DNA of 64,000 nucleotides from Buttiauxella sp. A111. Lineage in GTDB: Bacteria; Pseudomonadota; Gammaproteobacteria; Enterobacterales; Enterobacteriaceae. This document shows positions 24,929 to 33,660 of the stretch, one piece after another. The translations under genes and the position numbers were made by a program. The stretch is taken from assembly GCF_014189855.1 (NCBI RefSeq), contig NZ_BJFN01000001.1, forward strand, positions 124,001 through 188,000. The letters are read 5' to 3'. Under the pieces are notes generated by a model that saw nothing but the letters and a program-made list of their open reading frames with translations, ran no database searches and was not told where the DNA came from. Each line of letters starts with the position of its first letter. Within the stretch, counting starts at the first letter, position 1.

Positions 24929-25690
24929 TTATTTATGATGCCAGTAAGCCACAGCACGCACGTAATCCGCGTCCAGACCGTGAGTTTCCAGCAATGCATC
25001 GCTCAGTTGTTTCACATCGTGACCTTCTCCGGTGACCCAGACAAAATAGTCGCTCTCTGGGAAGTCAATCGTGCTGATGTGTTTAGCGATAGATTCGGTA
25101 TCAAACCTGTGAATATGCGCGTGCTGAAACTCACACAGATACTCGAGGCTTTGCGCGTGATGGCTGTTAACCAGCACAGTGGGAACAATATGTTCTGGTA
25201 ATGACAGCAGACGACGGCGAACGGCAGGCAAACCGCTTTCATCACAGATGTAGAGCTGGAATGAGTAATCGGTCGGAACCACCAGTGAACCGCGTGGCCC
25301 GCCAATTAAGAGCGTGTCGCCAACAGTTGCGTTTCCAGCCCACTGGCTTGCGACGCCACCGTCGTGAATGTAGAAATCCAGCGTCAATTCGTTACGCGTG
25401 GCATCAAATGCCAGCGGTGTGTAATCGCGAGAGAGTGGACGCTGGTCTTCTCCCCATACAATTCCGTCGTCAGTCACTGACGGACGAATAAAATCACCGT
25501 CTTCCGGCGGGAAAAACACTTTCACATGGTCATCAAATCCCCGAGAGGTGAACCCCGCTAATTCTGGACTGCTAAAAACAATGCGATAAAAACACCCCGC
25601 AACGGTCTCTTTGCTTTTGACGGTTAACTGACGGAATTTGAGGTCGTTTTTTACGCGTTGAGGAAGATTAGGTTTAGTTTGTAAGGTCAT
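24929..25690 (-). CDS. yqjH: YqjH, NADPH-dependent ferric-siderophore reductase
   Basis: 253-aa siderophore-interacting flavoprotein that reduces ferric chelates in the cytoplasm to release iron. FAD-binding motif RDYTPLAFD and FTSRGFDDHVKVFF near the N-terminus, the DFYIHDGGVASQWA block and the C-terminal VWVTGEGHDVKQL and AVAYWHHK typical of the family. Start taken at the ATG 25688-25690 (MTLQTKPNLPQRV), which fits the E. coli N-terminus; another ATG lies 6 codons upstream. Expected to be controlled by YqjI encoded immediately downstream; GATATATC at 25715-25722 is a possible operator core. Confidence 0.9.
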   Translation of the reverse strand: MTLQTKPNLPQRVKNDLKFRQLTVKSKETVAGCFYRIVFSSPELAGFTSRGFDDHVKVFFPPEDGDFIRPSVTDDGIVWGEDQRPLSRDYTPLAFDATRNELTLDFYIHDGGVASQWAGNATVGDTLLIGGPRGSLVVPTDYSFQLYICDESGLPAVRRRLLSLPEHIVPTVLVNSHHAQSLEYLCEFQHAHIHRFDTESIAKHISTIDFPESDYFVWVTGEGHDVKQLSDALLETHGLDADYVRAVAYWHHK

Positions 25691-25964
25691 TCGGTTCTCA
25701 CTTTGCATTTCTAAGATATATCATAACTATGTTTTAGCACATGCAATTGAGATTGTCGTTATCAATTTTTGCCGTTACGCAAGGTGTGAAGTGGCGAAAT
25801 TCTATTCGAAATTGTTAACGCGCCTCGTGGATCGCAAATTGACAAACCCTTACCAAGCGATGCTTCCAATTCGCAGCCAGCGGTGCCTACACTGCAAGTG
25901 GCAGCAACTGCCAGGTCATATACCATTCATCACCTACCCCAAATAACAGTCCAGGAGGTTTGCA

Positions 25965-26180
25965 ATGTTTCCTGAGTACCGTGAATTGATTAACGAATTA
26001 AAATCCGCTAACCCGCGTTTCCTCAGCTTGTTTGACAAGCACAATCAGCTCGACGATGAAATTTTACGCAAGGGAGGGCCGCAAGGGACGGGATACAACG
26101 AAAGAGTCGTACAGATGAAAAAAGAGAAGTTGCGGCTAAAAGATGAGTTGTATCAGATGTTGAAGAAAGCGAGTCAATAA
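25965..26180 (+). CDS. ydcH: YdcH, small DUF465 protein
   Basis: 71-aa DUF465 (SlyX-like coiled-coil) protein of unknown function, closely matching E. coli YdcH: FPEYRELINELKSANPRFLS, LFDKHNQLDDEI, then a charged helical C-terminus (VVQMKKEKLRLKDELYQMLK) with coiled-coil character. ATG 25965 with CAGGAGG 8 nt upstream. Monocistronic, ending at a strong terminator. Confidence 0.93.
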   Translation: MFPEYRELINELKSANPRFLSLFDKHNQLDDEILRKGGPQGTGYNERVVQMKKEKLRLKDELYQMLKKASQ

Positions 26181-26195
26181 CCAGGGGCGTATTCA

Positions 26196-26226
26196 GGAAG
26201 GGGAAACTCCCCTTCCTTTGTTTTTT
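26196..26226 (+). terminator. Rho-independent terminator of ydcH
   Basis: GGAAGGGG-AAACT-CCCCTTCC (26196-26216), perfect 8-bp stem followed by TTTGTTTTTT. Confidence 0.92.
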
Positions 26227-26539
26227 AAGCTGCTGTAACCAACCTAAAAACAATCGCATAAAGCGCCGTCAAACCCGGATAAATATCAGCAATCACCTCT
26301 TTAAGCTGAGGCAGCGTCATATTTTCCTGGCGAGCATGCTCTTCCGTCAGTTCGTCGAGCATCACCGGCGTCACGCTGATAACTTCAATAGTGCAAAAAT
26401 AGACGTCATCTTCGTAACGCCCGACGCGCAAGTGCTGGCCCGTCGTAAAGTGTGATTCAGAGGCGTCACGTAGCGTAATGGTTTTGTGACCGGCTACGAT
26501 ATCACTCTCAAAACGCTGAAAAAAAGTAATGTCATTCAT
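26225..26539 (-). CDS. yqfB: YqfB, N4-acetylcytidine amidohydrolase (ASCH domain)
   Basis: 104-aa ASCH-domain protein that hydrolyses N4-acetylcytidine to cytidine and acetate in E. coli. Family blocks [22 protein letters not shown] at the N-terminus, with the conserved Lys/Thr positions, and [19 protein letters not shown] near the C-terminus. ATG 26537-26539. Convergent with ydcH and close to the ydcH terminator. ortT follows upstream on the same strand with a 30-nt gap. Confidence 0.92.
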   Translation of the reverse strand: MNDITFFQRFESDIVAGHKTITLRDASESHFTTGQHLRVGRYEDDVYFCTIEVISVTPVMLDELTEEHARQENMTLPQLKEVIADIYPGLTALYAIVFRLVTAA

Positions 26540-26569
26540 TGCGCATCCAGGTAAAAAACGTAAAGAAAA

Positions 26570-26743
26570 TTAGAACAGCGAGAACATTAAAGCGACCGGA
26601 AAACTCATCGGCCAGGTGGCTCCCACCAGCACAGAACTCAACAGTTTAATTCGTTTCGTATCTTTAGCCAAAAACCAGGTGATAAAACCAGTTATTAACG
26701 ACATCACGGCATAAAAAACTAACATACTCTGATAAAGGGTCAT
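26570..26743 (-). CDS. ortT: OrtT, orphan membrane toxin (GhoT-like), 57 aa
   Basis: A 57-codon gene, short enough to be missed by common length cut-offs. The product starts MTLYQSMLVFYAVMSLITGF and ends TWPMSFPVALMFSLF, with two hydrophobic stretches separated by a basic loop (AKDTKRIKLL), matching OrtT (YdcX) and more distantly GhoT. OrtT is a single-gene toxin that damages the inner membrane under nutrient stress and has no cognate antitoxin; no ghoS-like gene is seen here either. No convincing Shine-Dalgarno precedes the ATG at 26741-26743. It lies upstream of yqfB on the same strand. Confidence 0.88.
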   Translation of the reverse strand: MTLYQSMLVFYAVMSLITGFITWFLAKDTKRIKLLSSVLVGATWPMSFPVALMFSLF

Positions 26744-26909
26744 TTTTATAAATTTGAAATCTGAAAAACCTGCCGCAAAATATGCTCTTATTTATGACGC
26801 AGATCAAGCTTTTGCCACCACTTTCTCCCACGTTCCGCCTCGCCTGGTGAATGCACTATATTTACCCTATTCCACAGACAAAGGGTCTGGGGTAAAGCGG
26901 AGATTTTTT

Positions 26910-27098
26910 ATGGGACACTACGTTTTAAAGAAATCAACGAAAGCGACTGCTGAGCCATTTTATTTCGTGTTAAAGGCATCAAACGGACAGATTATTGCCC
27001 AAAGCGAGATGTATTCGTCGAAAGCTGCCGCGCAAAAAGGAATTGAGTCGGTGCAGAAGAATGGAGCCACTACCGATATTCGCGACGAAACGGAGTAA
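26910..27098 (+). CDS. Single-domain DUF1508 (YegP-like) protein
   Basis: 62-aa protein with one DUF1508 repeat: FYFVLKASNGQIIAQSEMYS followed by SKAAAQKGIESVQKNG. E. coli YegP has two such repeats in tandem; here only one is present. Function unknown. The start is the ATG 26910 (MGHYVLKKSTK) with GGAG 7 nt upstream; an open frame extends back to 26754 but its extra residues do not look like the family. Transcribed away from ortT. Confidence 0.8.
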   Translation: MGHYVLKKSTKATAEPFYFVLKASNGQIIAQSEMYSSKAAAQKGIESVQKNGATTDIRDETE

Positions 27099-27115
27099 AC
27101 AGCGAGAGAAAATCC

Positions 27116-27177
27116 TGGATGGCGCAGCGTTTATACACATAAATGATTAGTGCAGAGATATACACCGGCGCCATCCA
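27116..27177. repeat. 10-bp perfect inverted repeat
   Basis: TGGATGGCGC (27116-27125) and GCGCCATCCA (27168-27177), separated by 42 bp. The AT-rich middle shows no gene. The right arm abuts the tandem 20-bp repeats. Could be a small dispersed repeat end pair or an RNA hairpin; nothing in it identifies a mobile element. Confidence 0.6.
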
Positions 27178-27216
27178 CCTCATAAGATGTGGAATTACCT
27201 CATAACATGTGGAATT
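27177..27216. repeat. Tandem duplication of a 20-bp unit (19/20 identical)
   Basis: ACCTCATAAGATGTGGAATT (27177-27196) and ACCTCATAACATGTGGAATT (27197-27216). Each unit contains an imperfect dyad CCTCAT-N3-ATGTGG. The pair lies ~95 bp upstream of yiaW and could be a two-site operator. Confidence 0.75.
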
Positions 27217-27259
27217 TAAAGCAAAAGAGTAAATTTACATAATTCATTACCCGTAGTAT

Positions 27260-27274
27260 AGATAGCGACTATCT
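27260..27274. promoter_or_regulatory. Palindrome upstream of yiaW
   Basis: AGATAGCGACTATCT, a perfect 6-bp inverted repeat with a 3-bp centre, 37 nt upstream of the yiaW ATG. A possible operator or initial-transcript hairpin; the binding factor is unknown. Confidence 0.45.
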
Positions 27275-27310
27275 TTAGTAAAGAACTGTAGTTATTTGTA
27301 TGAGGTCATT

Positions 27311-27637
27311 ATGTTCCTTAATTACTTCGCGCTCGGCGTGCTTATTTTTGTCTTCCTCGTTATTTTTTACGGGATCATTATTCTTCACGACATTCCTTAT
27401 CTTATTGCTAAAGCTCGTAATCACCCCCACGCCGATGCTATCCACGTCGCCGGTTGGGTGAGCTTGTTTACCTTGCATGTTATATGGCCATTCTTATGGA
27501 TTTGGGCCACGCTCTATCGTCCTGAACGTGGCTGGGGAATGCAGCAAAACTCAGAGATTTCATTGGCTTCGTTACAGCAAAGGGTTTCTGAGCTGGAGCA
27601 AAAGTTAGGCGACAATAAAATAACTCCATCGGAGTAA
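27311..27637 (+). CDS. yiaW: YiaW, small inner-membrane protein (DUF3302)
   Basis: 108-aa membrane protein almost identical to E. coli YiaW in its membrane part: [20 protein letters not shown] (TM1), [20 protein letters not shown] and [20 protein letters not shown] (TM2), followed by a C-terminal coiled coil ([12 protein letters not shown]). It is the small partner of the HlyD-like YiaV, forming with it a putative extrusion module without its own energy-coupling subunit. ATG 27311 with GAGG; the frame 5 codons longer is less likely. Gap to yiaV 4 nt, so co-translated. Confidence 0.92.
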   Translation: MFLNYFALGVLIFVFLVIFYGIIILHDIPYLIAKARNHPHADAIHVAGWVSLFTLHVIWPFLWIWATLYRPERGWGMQQNSEISLASLQQRVSELEQKLGDNKITPSE

Positions 27638-27641
27638 TATC

Positions 27642-28778
27642 ATGGATTTACTCATTATCCTGACATATGTAGCTATTGCATGGTCAATATTCAAAATATT
27701 TAAAATACCTGTAAATAAATGGACAGTACCAACCGCTGCATTGGGAGGGGTATTTTTAATTGGCGCACTGATTTTATTAATGAACTACAACCACCCTTAT
27801 ACTTTTTTGGCGCAAAAAGCAGTTATTTCAATTCCAATCACACCACAAGTGACAGGGATTGTGAGTGAAGTGACCGATAAACAAAATACGATGATTAAAA
27901 AAGGAGACGTGCTATTTAAATTAGAGCCCACTCGCTATCAGGCTCGAGTCGACAGACTTAAGGCTGATTTGACCACTGCCATTCATGGCACTGAGTCACT
28001 CAGGTCGGAACTTGATGCTGCCATTGCCAACACAACCCGTGTTAGTGCAGAACGCGACAGATTGTTTAAAGATTACCAACGTTACCTTCAGGGCAGTAAA
28101 GCGCGGGTCAACCCTTTTTCTGAGAGCGATATTGATAACGCCCGTCAGAACTACCTTGCTCAGGATGCACTGGTAAAAGGTTCGGTTGCCGAGCAGTCGC
28201 AAATCAAAAGTCAGTTAGACAGCATGGTCAATGGTGAGCAATCGCAAATTGTCAGCTTACGCGCCCAACTGAATGAAGCAGAATACAATCTCAATCAGAC
28301 CATTGTTCGAGCACCGAGTGATGGCTACGTGACACAAGTGCTGATCCGCCCGGGGACATATGCGGCAGCCCTGCCGTTACGGCCGGTGATGGTGTTTATT
28401 CCGAAACAAAAACGCCAAATCATCGCGCAATTCCGGCAGAACTCGTTGTTACGTTTAGAAGCGGGTGATGAAGCCGAAGTGGTCTTTAATGCGTTGCCAG
28501 GGCAGGTTTTCCCAGGAAAACTCACGACTATTTTGCCTGTCGTCCCGGGTGGTTCTTATCAGGCCCAGGGTACGCTGCAATCACTGACGCTAACCCCTGG
28601 AAGTGACGGCGTGCTGGCGATCATTGAGCTTGCGCCAAATGCACAAGTCGATGAGTTGCCGGATGGTATTTTTGCCCAGGTTGCGGTCTATTCCGACCAC
28701 TTTACCCATGTTTCTGTGATGCGTAAGGTGCTACTGCGAATGACGAGCTGGATGCACTATCTGTATCTTGATCACTAA
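27642..28778 (+). CDS. yiaV: YiaV, HlyD-family membrane fusion protein
   Basis: 378-aa periplasmic adaptor anchored by N-terminal helices (residues ~5-60 contain two hydrophobic stretches). Lipoyl-like halves are visible at [20 protein letters not shown] and [20 protein letters not shown], flanking a long coiled-coil hairpin (~100-200), then a beta-barrel domain. Same length as E. coli YiaV. Works with YiaW; the transport partner and substrate are unknown. ATG 27642 with CGGAG upstream. Followed by a 15-bp perfect hairpin. Confidence 0.92.
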   Translation: MDLLIILTYVAIAWSIFKIFKIPVNKWTVPTAALGGVFLIGALILLMNYNHPYTFLAQKAVISIPITPQVTGIVSEVTDKQNTMIKKGDVLFKLEPTRYQARVDRLKADLTTAIHGTESLRSELDAAIANTTRVSAERDRLFKDYQRYLQGSKARVNPFSESDIDNARQNYLAQDALVKGSVAEQSQIKSQLDSMVNGEQSQIVSLRAQLNEAEYNLNQTIVRAPSDGYVTQVLIRPGTYAAALPLRPVMVFIPKQKRQIIAQFRQNSLLRLEAGDEAEVVFNALPGQVFPGKLTTILPVVPGGSYQAQGTLQSLTLTPGSDGVLAIIELAPNAQVDELPDGIFAQVAVYSDHFTHVSVMRKVLLRMTSWMHYLYLDH

Positions 28779-28803
28779 GTACGATAGCAAAAACGCTAAA
28801 CCC

Positions 28804-28841
28804 CGGTTGCTGCAATGTCACCTGCTACATTGCAGCAACCG
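28804..28841. terminator. Perfect 15-bp stem-loop after yiaV
   Basis: CGGTTGCTGCAATGT (28804-28818), loop CACCTGCT, ACATTGCAGCAACCG (28827-28841), 26 nt after the yiaV stop. The stem is unusually long and perfect, but no T-run follows on either strand, so it may protect the mRNA 3' end or bind a protein rather than terminate by itself. Confidence 0.6.
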
Positions 28842-28923
28842 TACCTATAAACAGCACTGAACATTTACGGCGACCGGCGATTAAGCTTTCGATTGACACT
28901 CCTCCCCTGAAACCGATATATCC

Positions 28924-28995
28924 AGCAAATATTGTTTAACAAGACGGCTGATTTCTTTCGTATTATCACATAAAATATGCCGTACAATATTTGCT
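28924..28995. repeat. 12-bp perfect inverted repeat upstream of the BON lipoprotein gene
   Basis: AGCAAATATTGT (28924-28935) and ACAATATTTGCT (28984-28995), 48 bp apart, the right copy ending 18 nt before the ATG. A possible -10 (TAAAAT, 28971-28976) lies between them. Either paired operator half-sites or arms of a 5' leader structure. Confidence 0.6.
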
Positions 28996-29013
28996 CATTT
29001 AAGGATATAAACA

Positions 29014-29328
29014 ATGACAATTAAAAAGCGTGTTTCTATTTTTTGCTCAGCTGTCCTGGCCGCCGTTGTATTAACAGGCTGTGCCGGTTCAGCTAAAAAA
29101 GAGAGCACGGGTGGTTATATTGATGACACGGTTGTCACTACCAAAGTCAAATCTGCTTTACTGAGTGAAAAATCAATCAAATCTACAGATATTAGTGTTG
29201 AAACATTTAAAGGCCGCGTGCAGCTGAGTGGTTTTGTCTCTTCAGCTGCAGAAGCAAATAAAGCCGTTGCGGTAACAAAAACGGTTAAAGGTGTGCAGGT
29301 TGTTCAGAATGCTCTGATAGTGAAGTAA
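29014..29328 (+). CDS. BON-domain lipoprotein (OsmY/DolP-like, short)
   Basis: 104-aa lipoprotein: signal peptide with lipobox LTGC (Cys23), then a short linker and one BON domain (VVTTKVKSALLSEKSIKSTD, VQLSGFVSSAAEANKAVAV, VVQNALIVK). Ser and residues after the lipidated Cys (CAGSAKK) do not give an inner-membrane Asp signal, so outer-membrane anchoring is expected. BON domains bind membranes or hydrophobic ligands; the precise role is unknown. ATG 29014 with AAGGA upstream. Stand-alone gene. Confidence 0.86.
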   Translation: MTIKKRVSIFCSAVLAAVVLTGCAGSAKKESTGGYIDDTVVTTKVKSALLSEKSIKSTDISVETFKGRVQLSGFVSSAAEANKAVAVTKTVKGVQVVQNALIVK

Positions 29329-29399
29329 GTACCGCGCAGTCTATTCAGATTATGATGAAGTCAGTAAAAATTGTATTCATCCATCGTTGAATTAATAAC

Positions 29400-29429
29400 C
29401 CACCCCGCCAAAAGCAATTGACGGGGTGG
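29400..29429 (-). terminator. Hairpin terminator downstream of patD
   Basis: CCACCCCG (29400-29407) with CGGGGTGG (29422-29429), 14-nt loop; on the minus strand it is followed by GTTATTAATT. It begins 7 nt after the patD stop. The T tract is imperfect. Confidence 0.55.
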
Positions 29430-29436
29430 ATTGCCG

Positions 29437-30861
29437 CTAATGCTTAATCATCACATGCCGAATCACGGTGTAATCTTCCAGGCCGAACAGCGACATATCT
29501 TTGCCATAACCCGACAGTTTTTGCCCGCCGTGTGGCATTTCACTCACCAGCATGAAATGGGTATTCACCCACGTACAGCCATACTGTAAACGTGCGCTAA
29601 GGCGGTGGGCGCGGCCAACATCTTTTGTCCAGACAGAAGACGCCAGACCGTAGCTGGAATCGTTAGCCCAGCCCAGCACCTGCTCTTCGTCATCAAACAC
29701 CGTGACGCTGACGACCGGGCCAAACACCTCTTTCTGCACAATGTCATCCTCCTGCTTCGCACCCGCAAGCAGCGTTGGCTGGAAGTAATATCCTGGCCCT
29801 TCTACTTTGGCTCCACCGGTCACCACTTTGACATGTGGCAGCGCTTTGGCGGCATTCACCGCGTTACTGACTCGCTCAAGGTGTGCGGCAGAACTCAACG
29901 GCCCGAGTTCGGTGGATTCCTCTTCAGGTGCACCGTATTTCAGGCTGCTGACCGCTTCACCCAGTTTTTCAACCAGCCTGTCGTAAACTCCTTTTTGCGC
30001 GTATATCCGACATGCCGCAGTACAGTCCTGACCTGCGTTGTAATAACCAAAAGTACGCACACCTTCTACCACCGCATCAAGGTCTGCATCATCAAAGACA
30101 ATGACCGGTGCTTTGCCGCCCAACTCCATATGGGTGCGTTTAATCGACGGTGCAGTATGGCTGATAATATGTTCGCCAGTCGCAATCGAGCCGGTTAACG
30201 ACACCATGCGCACTTTTGTGTGACCGGTCAGCACATCGCCGACCGTCTGCCCGCGCCCAAACAGCACGTTCACCACACCCGCAGGGAAAATATCCTTCGC
30301 CAGTTCCGCGAGTTTGAAGGCCGTGAGAGGCGTGATTTCGGACGGTTTGATAACCACGCAGTTCCCGGCGGCAAGTGCCGGGCCGAGTTTCCAGGCCGCC
30401 ATCATCAACGGGTAGTTCCACGGAGCGATAGACGCCACTACACCTACGGGATCACGACGGACCATCGACGTATGGCCACTGAGATATTCACCCGCAGCCA
30501 GCCCATTCAGGCAACGGCTTGCACCCGCAAAAAAGCGGAACACATCCACTACCGCTGGAATTTCATCATTTAACACGCAATGGAAAGGCTTACCGCAGTT
30601 AAGGGATTCAAGACGAGCAAACACGTCACTATGTTGTTCGATAACGTCAGCCAGTTTTAGCAGATGTTCCGCACGCTCTTTCGGTGTGGTTTGTCCCCAG
30701 GTGGCGAATGCGTTATCCGCAGCCAGTACCGCTTCATTAACCTGGCTCGGCGTGGCTTCGGCAATCTCGAGCAGCACTTCTCCCGTTGCCGGATTGTAGA
30801 CAGGTAATTTCTCGCCCTGGCCGTCCACTAATTGGCCGTTAATTAATAATTTGCTTTGCAT
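29437..30861 (-). CDS. patD: PatD, gamma-aminobutyraldehyde dehydrogenase
   Basis: 474-aa NAD-dependent aldehyde dehydrogenase oxidising 4-aminobutanal to GABA in the putrescine transaminase pathway. Same length as E. coli PatD (YdcW). ALDH motifs: [48 protein letters not shown] (Glu base) and [13 protein letters not shown] (nucleophile Cys). C-terminus [20 protein letters not shown] is typical. Last gene of ydcSTUV-patD; 18 nt after ydcV. In E. coli it is followed by ortT; here the downstream neighbour is the BON lipoprotein gene, convergent. Confidence 0.95.
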   Translation of the reverse strand: MQSKLLINGQLVDGQGEKLPVYNPATGEVLLEIAEATPSQVNEAVLAADNAFATWGQTTPKERAEHLLKLADVIEQHSDVFARLESLNCGKPFHCVLNDEIPAVVDVFRFFAGASRCLNGLAAGEYLSGHTSMVRRDPVGVVASIAPWNYPLMMAAWKLGPALAAGNCVVIKPSEITPLTAFKLAELAKDIFPAGVVNVLFGRGQTVGDVLTGHTKVRMVSLTGSIATGEHIISHTAPSIKRTHMELGGKAPVIVFDDADLDAVVEGVRTFGYYNAGQDCTAACRIYAQKGVYDRLVEKLGEAVSSLKYGAPEEESTELGPLSSAAHLERVSNAVNAAKALPHVKVVTGGAKVEGPGYYFQPTLLAGAKQEDDIVQKEVFGPVVSVTVFDDEEQVLGWANDSSYGLASSVWTKDVGRAHRLSARLQYGCTWVNTHFMLVSEMPHGGQKLSGYGKDMSLFGLEDYTVIRHVMIKH

Positions 30862-30879
30862 AGTGATACCTTCTCAACG

Positions 30880-31686
30880 TTATTTACCGCTGCCCGCAAC
30901 TTCATCTCCGCCACGGCTCAGCCAGTACGCCCCTAGAATCGGAATGGTGGTCATCAGCATCACCATTAATGCCACCACATTGGTGACCGGAACTTCACGC
31001 GGCCGCCCAAGTTGATTGAGTAACCACAACGGCAGCGTGCGCTCATGCCCGGCCGTAAAGGTGGTGACAATAATTTCATCAAATGACAGCGCGAACGCCA
31101 GCATGCCCCCGGCTAATAACGCCGACCCCAGATTGGGTAAAATGACGTAGCGGAAGGTCTGCCAGCCGTCGGCCCCCAAATCCATCGACGCTTCAATCAA
31201 GCTGTATGAGGTACGACGGAAACGGGCGATGACGTTGTTAAACACAATCACGACGCAAAATGTGGCATGGCCGACCACAATGGTCAGAAAACCTGGCTCA
31301 AAGTTCATCATCTTGAACGCCGTTAATAACGCGATACCCGTAATGATTCCCGGTAACGCGATGGGTAACAGCAGCAGCAATGAGATGGCATTTTTGCCAA
31401 AGAATTCGCGTCGCCATAATGCTGCGGCGGCAAGTGTGCCAAGTATCAACGCAAGTATAGTTGCCAGCGCGGCGATTTTAAGTGACAACGTCACAGCATC
31501 GAGAATATCCCCTCGCGACGCCGCCACGCTGAACCAGTGCAGCGTCAGCCCTTTGGGAGGAAAACTAAAAGCCGCTTCTTCTGTGTTAAACGCGTAAAGC
31601 GCAATAATCAGCAGCGGGAAATGCAGGAAGATGACCCCGCCCCAGGCCGCAACTTTGAGTAATAACGGTGCGCGTTCAGAGTGCAT
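30880..31686 (-). CDS. ydcV: YdcV, ABC transporter permease (putrescine/spermidine-type)
   Basis: 268-aa PotC-like inner-membrane permease. Hydrophobic segments throughout, EAA loop [20 protein letters not shown] followed by [20 protein letters not shown]. Overlaps the ydcU stop by 11 nt. ATG 31684-31686. Forms the membrane channel with YdcU for the YdcS-delivered solute; the substrate is probably a polyamine or related compound judging from PatD in the same operon. Confidence 0.93.
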   Translation of the reverse strand: MHSERAPLLLKVAAWGGVIFLHFPLLIIALYAFNTEEAAFSFPPKGLTLHWFSVAASRGDILDAVTLSLKIAALATILALILGTLAAAALWRREFFGKNAISLLLLLPIALPGIITGIALLTAFKMMNFEPGFLTIVVGHATFCVVIVFNNVIARFRRTSYSLIEASMDLGADGWQTFRYVILPNLGSALLAGGMLAFALSFDEIIVTTFTAGHERTLPLWLLNQLGRPREVPVTNVVALMVMLMTTIPILGAYWLSRGGDEVAGSGK

Positions 31687-32620
31687 CGAAAGCCCCCAGT
31701 CGTTTCACCAGTGAAAGATAAATGGCAATCAGAACAATCGGCACCAGCGTAAAGGCGGCAGCCATCGGCATATTGCCAATCGCCCCCTGTTGGGAATACA
31801 CCATGTTGCCAATGAAATATCCCGGTGGGCCCACCAGTTGCGGCACTATAAAATCACCGAGCGTCAGCGAAAACGTAAACACCGATCCCGCAGCCACACC
31901 CGGGATCGCCAGAGGCAAAATCACATGTCGGAAGGTTTGAGCCGGACGCGCGCCCAAATCTGCCGAGGCCTGTAACAATGACGGTGGCAAACGTTCAAGT
32001 GCAGCCTGAATCGGCAAAATCATGAAGGGAAGCCAGATATAGAGAAACACCAGAAAGCGCCCAAACCCGGAAGTAGAAAGCGTATTGCCGCCGACGGCCG
32101 GAATGGTCAGCATCAGATTTAGCAGCGGCTCCAGCCCCATATTTTGCAGGAACCATTGCGCCACACCGTCGCGTGAGAGCAACAATGTCCAGGCATAAGC
32201 CTTAACAATGTAGCTGGCCCACATCGGCAGCATCACGGCAATATAGAAAAACGCTTTAAGCTTGCCGGACGTGTAGCGCGCCATAAAGTACGCCATCGGA
32301 AACGCCAACACCGCACTGGCGAGCGTTACCGCAATCGCCATGGTCAGGGTGCGCAGGATGATGTCGTAATTCGCCGGGTTAAACAGAGCTGCAATGTTTG
32401 CGAACGTCAGATCCGGCGTGACCGACATCGTGAAATCATCGAAGGTGTAAAACCCTTGCCACAGCAGCGTCAGTAATGAGCCAAGATAAATGACGCCAAA
32501 CCACAGCAGTGGCGGCAACAATAATAAGGCCAGCCAGAATCCCGGGCGTTGCCACAAGAACGTGGCAACGCGCCGCATCAGGCGGTTGTCAGTATGGGAG
32601 GCAGGAAGACTCATATCCAT
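31676..32620 (-). CDS. ydcU: YdcU, ABC transporter permease
   Basis: 314-aa PotB-like permease, matching E. coli YdcU in blocks [40 protein letters not shown] and the EAA loop [20 protein letters not shown]. Start chosen at the ATG 32618-32620 (MDMSLPAS) with AAGGA upstream; an ATG two codons further in is also possible. The longer open frame overlaps ydcT out of frame. One base separates it from the ydcT stop. Confidence 0.93.
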   Translation of the reverse strand: MDMSLPASHTDNRLMRRVATFLWQRPGFWLALLLLPPLLWFGVIYLGSLLTLLWQGFYTFDDFTMSVTPDLTFANIAALFNPANYDIILRTLTMAIAVTLASAVLAFPMAYFMARYTSGKLKAFFYIAVMLPMWASYIVKAYAWTLLLSRDGVAQWFLQNMGLEPLLNLMLTIPAVGGNTLSTSGFGRFLVFLYIWLPFMILPIQAALERLPPSLLQASADLGARPAQTFRHVILPLAIPGVAAGSVFTFSLTLGDFIVPQLVGPPGYFIGNMVYSQQGAIGNMPMAAAFTLVPIVLIAIYLSLVKRLGAFDAL

Positions 32621-32621
32621 T

Positions 32622-33647
32622 TCATCCTTCCCCCTGCAGTGCAACCATCGCCGCACGGGGCCAAACTGCGGTGACCTGTTGGCCGATTTGATAGCGTTCT
32701 TCGCTGATAACACGTTGCGGATTCGCCTCACTGACCAACAGCTTTTCACCACCGGCAAGGCGCAGTTCAAATCGCGTCGCCGCACCTTGATAGTGGATTT
32801 CCTGGATCATGCCGTTAACACGGATTTCGTTACTGTGGCTCGGTTCATCACTCAGAACGATATGCTCAGGGCGCAGGGAAAATAACGTTTCCTCCCCGCA
32901 CACTTTGCCGGAAAGCGCAGGTTGCAGCACGTTTGAAGTGCCAACGAAGCTCGCAACAAACGCAGTGCGCGGCTTCATATACAGCTGACGAGGTGTATCA
33001 ACCTGCTCAATACGTCCGTTATTGAACACCGCCACACGATCGGACATCGATAACGCTTCACTTTGGTCATGCGTGACGAAAATAAAGGTGATGCCCAGCT
33101 CGCGCTGGAGGTTTTTCAGCTCGCCCTGCATCTGCTCGCGGAGTTTGAGATCCAACGCGCCAAGGGGTTCATCGAGTAACAACACGCGTGGGCGATTCAC
33201 CAGTGCACGGGCTAACGCCACTCGCTGACGCTGCCCCCCTGAAAGCTGTGATGGTTTGCGGGCATGAACAAAACCCAGTGCCACGCGCTCAAGCGCTTCC
33301 TGCGCTTTGGCGAGCCGCGTTTTTTTATCCACACCTTTCACCATCAGCCCGTATGCAACGTTTTCCAGCACCGTCATATGCGGGAACAGTGCGTAATCCT
33401 GGAAAACGGTGTTGACGTCGCGTTGATAAGGCGGCACGTCTTGTGCCGGCTTGCCAAAAATCGCGATTTCGCCGGAAGAGACCTGTTCGAAACCGGCGAT
33501 CAAGCGTAAGCAGGTGGTTTTGCCCGAGCCAGATGGCCCGAGCATGGAGAAAAACTCACCGTCTTCAATATCAATCGAGACGTTATCGACGGCGCGTACT
33601 TCACCGTAAAGGCGCGAGACATTATGAAACTGCACAGCGTACGACAT
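32622..33647 (-). CDS. ydcT: YdcT, ABC transporter ATPase (PotA-like)
   Basis: 341-aa importer ATPase with Walker A GPSGSGKTT, Q-loop VFQDYALFPHMTVLENVAYG, signature LSGGQRQRVALARAL, Walker B RVLLLDEPLGALD and H-loop FVTHDQSEAL; the C-terminal ~100 residues form a TOBE domain. Start at the ATG 33645-33647 (MSYAVQFHNV) preceded by GGAGGAG. Follows ydcS by 13 nt. Confidence 0.94.
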   Translation of the reverse strand: MSYAVQFHNVSRLYGEVRAVDNVSIDIEDGEFFSMLGPSGSGKTTCLRLIAGFEQVSSGEIAIFGKPAQDVPPYQRDVNTVFQDYALFPHMTVLENVAYGLMVKGVDKKTRLAKAQEALERVALGFVHARKPSQLSGGQRQRVALARALVNRPRVLLLDEPLGALDLKLREQMQGELKNLQRELGITFIFVTHDQSEALSMSDRVAVFNNGRIEQVDTPRQLYMKPRTAFVASFVGTSNVLQPALSGKVCGEETLFSLRPEHIVLSDEPSHSNEIRVNGMIQEIHYQGAATRFELRLAGGEKLLVSEANPQRVISEERYQIGQQVTAVWPRAAMVALQGEG

Positions 33648-33660
33648 AACTCCTCCAGGC

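Noticed and set aside
26754-26909. N-terminal extension of the DUF1508 gene
   Set aside because: The 52 extra residues show no family similarity and a good Shine-Dalgarno lies before the internal ATG at 26910.
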